Positions 62,776 to 64,000 of a DNA stretch of 64,000 nucleotides are shown here, piece by piece. The stretch covers positions 992,001 to 1,056,000 of the forward strand of contig NZ_JAHWXQ010000001.1 in NCBI RefSeq assembly GCF_019336435.1, read 5' to 3'. Each line of letters opens with the position of its first letter. The stretch's first letter is position 1. A model generated the notes under the pieces. It ran no database searches. It saw nothing but the letters and a program-made list of their open reading frames with translations, and had not been told where the DNA came from. Both the position numbers and the translations under genes were made by a program. Source of the DNA: Pontibacter populi (GTDB taxonomy: Bacteria > Bacteroidota > Bacteroidia > Cytophagales > Hymenobacteraceae).

Positions 62776-64000
62776 ATGGAAAACAACGATCTATTGGAAG
62801 AAGCCATGAAATATGGCTTTATTCAGGACCAGCAGGTGTGGCTGAAACCCTTCATGAGCTACCCGGCACGCCAGGTTGGCGAAGTAAAAGAATCTGAGAA
62901 CGACTCCTTAGTGTACTTTGCGAGACGTTTTGAAATGTTCCGTGAAAAAGTAAACTCCCTGTTGGAGCGAATAGCGTCATCCGAGAACAAGGGGTCCTTT
63001 CTGATGAAAGTGCTTCATATGAAAGAGCAAGTAGGCAACTACGACGCACTTGGCGATTTTGAAGCTATTTACCATATCCTTAGCAAAGCCGAGGAAGATA
63101 TAAACGAAACTATAAAACAGAACCGGGAGAAAAACCTGGCTATTAAAATAGGCCTGATACAGGAAGCTGAAGCGCTGCAGGAAAGCATTGAGTGGAAAGA
63201 AGCATCGGACCAGTTAAAAGAACTGCGCTCTACCTGGATAAAGACCGGCCCTGTAGACAAAGACCTGACCGAAGAGATTGAAGAGCGCTTTAGAACTCCG
63301 ATTGAGGCGTTTTTTGAGCGTAAGAAGAATTTCTTTGAAGATAAGAAGCGCATGCAGAACTATGCCTACGATAAGTATAAAGATCTTATCAGGCAATCGA
63401 TAGCGCTGCAGAACTCTGACGACTGGGAAAATACCACAGCAAAGCTGAAGCAGCTGCAAAATCAGTGGAAAGACATAGACAGCAGCCTGCCGCGTAAAGT
63501 AACCAGCAAACTGTGGACAGATTTCAGGAAAGCGCACAATCACTTTTTCGAGCGCCTGAAAGTGAAGATCAACAGCGAGAAGAATGCATCGCGTGAGCAG
63601 TTTTATGATACCAACTACGAAAAGAAAAAGCAGCTGGTAGATGAGGCCAATGGTTTGTTGCAGCAGCACAGCCTCAACGATGCCGTACGTCGCGCGAAAG
63701 AACTACAGGCCGAATGGAAAAAAGTTGGCCCTGTGCACCCTACGGTCTCAGACCAGGTGTGGGAACAATTTATAAAAGCCTGCGACAGGATATTTGAAAC
63801 CAGCAGCCTGGAACATTATATCCGTAAGCGCCAGCAGGCCAGCAATGAGAAACTGAGTGAAGCAGATGGCCTGAACGCCCGCATTAACGCCCTGAAGGAT
63901 TTCATAAAATCTGATAAGAGCGAACTCGAAGTGCTGGAAGAAAACCTGGATAAGCTAAGCGACTCACCGAGCAACGACACGTTCAGAAGTATGCTGCAAG
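62776..64000 (+). CDS. DUF349 repeat protein, N-terminal part
   Basis: ATG at 62776; the frame is open to the right edge (408 codons seen, C-terminus outside). A highly charged, helical protein made of repeated DUF349 units of about 70-75 residues, each ending in a W-K-x-x-G-P-V or W-K-x-I-D pattern (LRSTWIKTGPVDKDLTEEIE, LQNQWKDIDSSLPRKVTSKL, LQAEWKKVGPVHPTVSDQVW) followed by helix F-x-x-F-F-E-R. Common in Bacteroidota; role unknown. The first 80 residues (AMKYGFIQDQQVWLKPFMSY) are a conserved leader. Confidence 0.9.
   Translation, partial: MENNDLLEEAMKYGFIQDQQVWLKPFMSYPARQVGEVKESENDSLVYFARRFEMFREKVNSLLERIASSENKGSFLMKVLHMKEQVGNYDALGDFEAIYHILSKAEEDINETIKQNREKNLAIKIGLIQEAEALQESIEWKEASDQLKELRSTWIKTGPVDKDLTEEIEERFRTPIEAFFERKKNFFEDKKRMQNYAYDKYKDLIRQSIALQNSDDWENTTAKLKQLQNQWKDIDSSLPRKVTSKLWTDFRKAHNHFFERLKVKINSEKNASREQFYDTNYEKKKQLVDEANGLLQQHSLNDAVRRAKELQAEWKKVGPVHPTVSDQVWEQFIKACDRIFETSSLEHYIRKRQQASNEKLSEADGLNARINALKDFIKSDKSELEVLEENLDKLSDSPSNDTFRSMLQ

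Overview
The window is a gene-dense stretch of a Bacteroidota chromosome, most likely Cytophagales/Hymenobacteraceae and close to Pontibacter (the rank is my inference). The support is: two very large secreted proteins with type IX secretion C-terminal sorting domains; Bacteroidota-only families (DUF4295, a BT_3928-like DoxX protein, DUF1599, DUF5916, DUF4403, DUF5522); the bacillithiol enzyme BshC; a sphingolipid-type fatty acid hydroxylase; and promoters of the Bacteroidota type (TTG, 20 bases, TAnnTTTG). There is one tRNA (Asn), and no rRNA, CRISPR array, insertion sequence or phage.

Layout. 1-2.6 kb: end of pheS, hbd, a Rieske-like lipoprotein, tRNA-Asn and a 56-aa lipoprotein. 2.6-10.8 kb (minus strand): a T9SS cargo protein, fatty acid hydroxylase, shikimate kinase, peptide ABC permease, DoxX protein, DUF1599. 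10.8-12.5 kb (plus): folP-cdaA. 13-16.8 kb: threonine-to-glycine pair kbl and tdh, divergent around a gene for an eight-repeat proline-rich protein. 17.8-25.5 kb: DUF4403, a LolA-like protein, YihY, a stop-interrupted beta-barrel gene, rlmN, thioesterase, mnmD. 25.7-34 kb: EEP-family hydrolase, the bshC/5-FCL pair, rimO, ftsY. 34-36.3 kb: rpmB-pepP-rpmG-DUF4295. 37-41.2 kb: arginase-like protein, ornithine aminotransferase, hemB. 41.4-47.8 kb: T9SS subtilase and a DUF5916 protein. 48-53.4 kb: GroES-like protein, hmgA, S41 protease, ruvX-def. 53.6-64 kb: DUF4180, beta-helix protein, FUSC, Zn phospholipase C-like protein, serine hydrolase, ettA and the start of a DUF349 protein.

Most genes are housekeeping; what stands out is what lies on top of them. 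(1) The palindrome AACTATAGTT and its half-site AACTATA/TATAGTT occur about every 300 bp, inside genes, between genes, at stop codons and as paired arms of terminators. I counted about 33 sites in the first 10 kb where about one is expected. It behaves like a highly iterated palindrome or an uptake-sequence-type signal. (2) Three intergenic islands of 0.85-1 kb (16.8-17.75, 36.4-37.1 and 57.9-58.7 kb) carry similar repeat modules, each oriented like its flanking genes. The largest module is a ~292-bp element with conserved blocks around a hairpin whose stem changes in a compensated way in all three copies, so it is a candidate structured RNA.

Metabolic links visible here: threonine to glycine plus acetyl-CoA (tdh, kbl), arginine/ornithine catabolism (arginase-like, rocD), tyrosine degradation (hmgA), folate (folP, 5-FCL), c-di-AMP (cdaA), haem (hemB) and bacillithiol (bshC).
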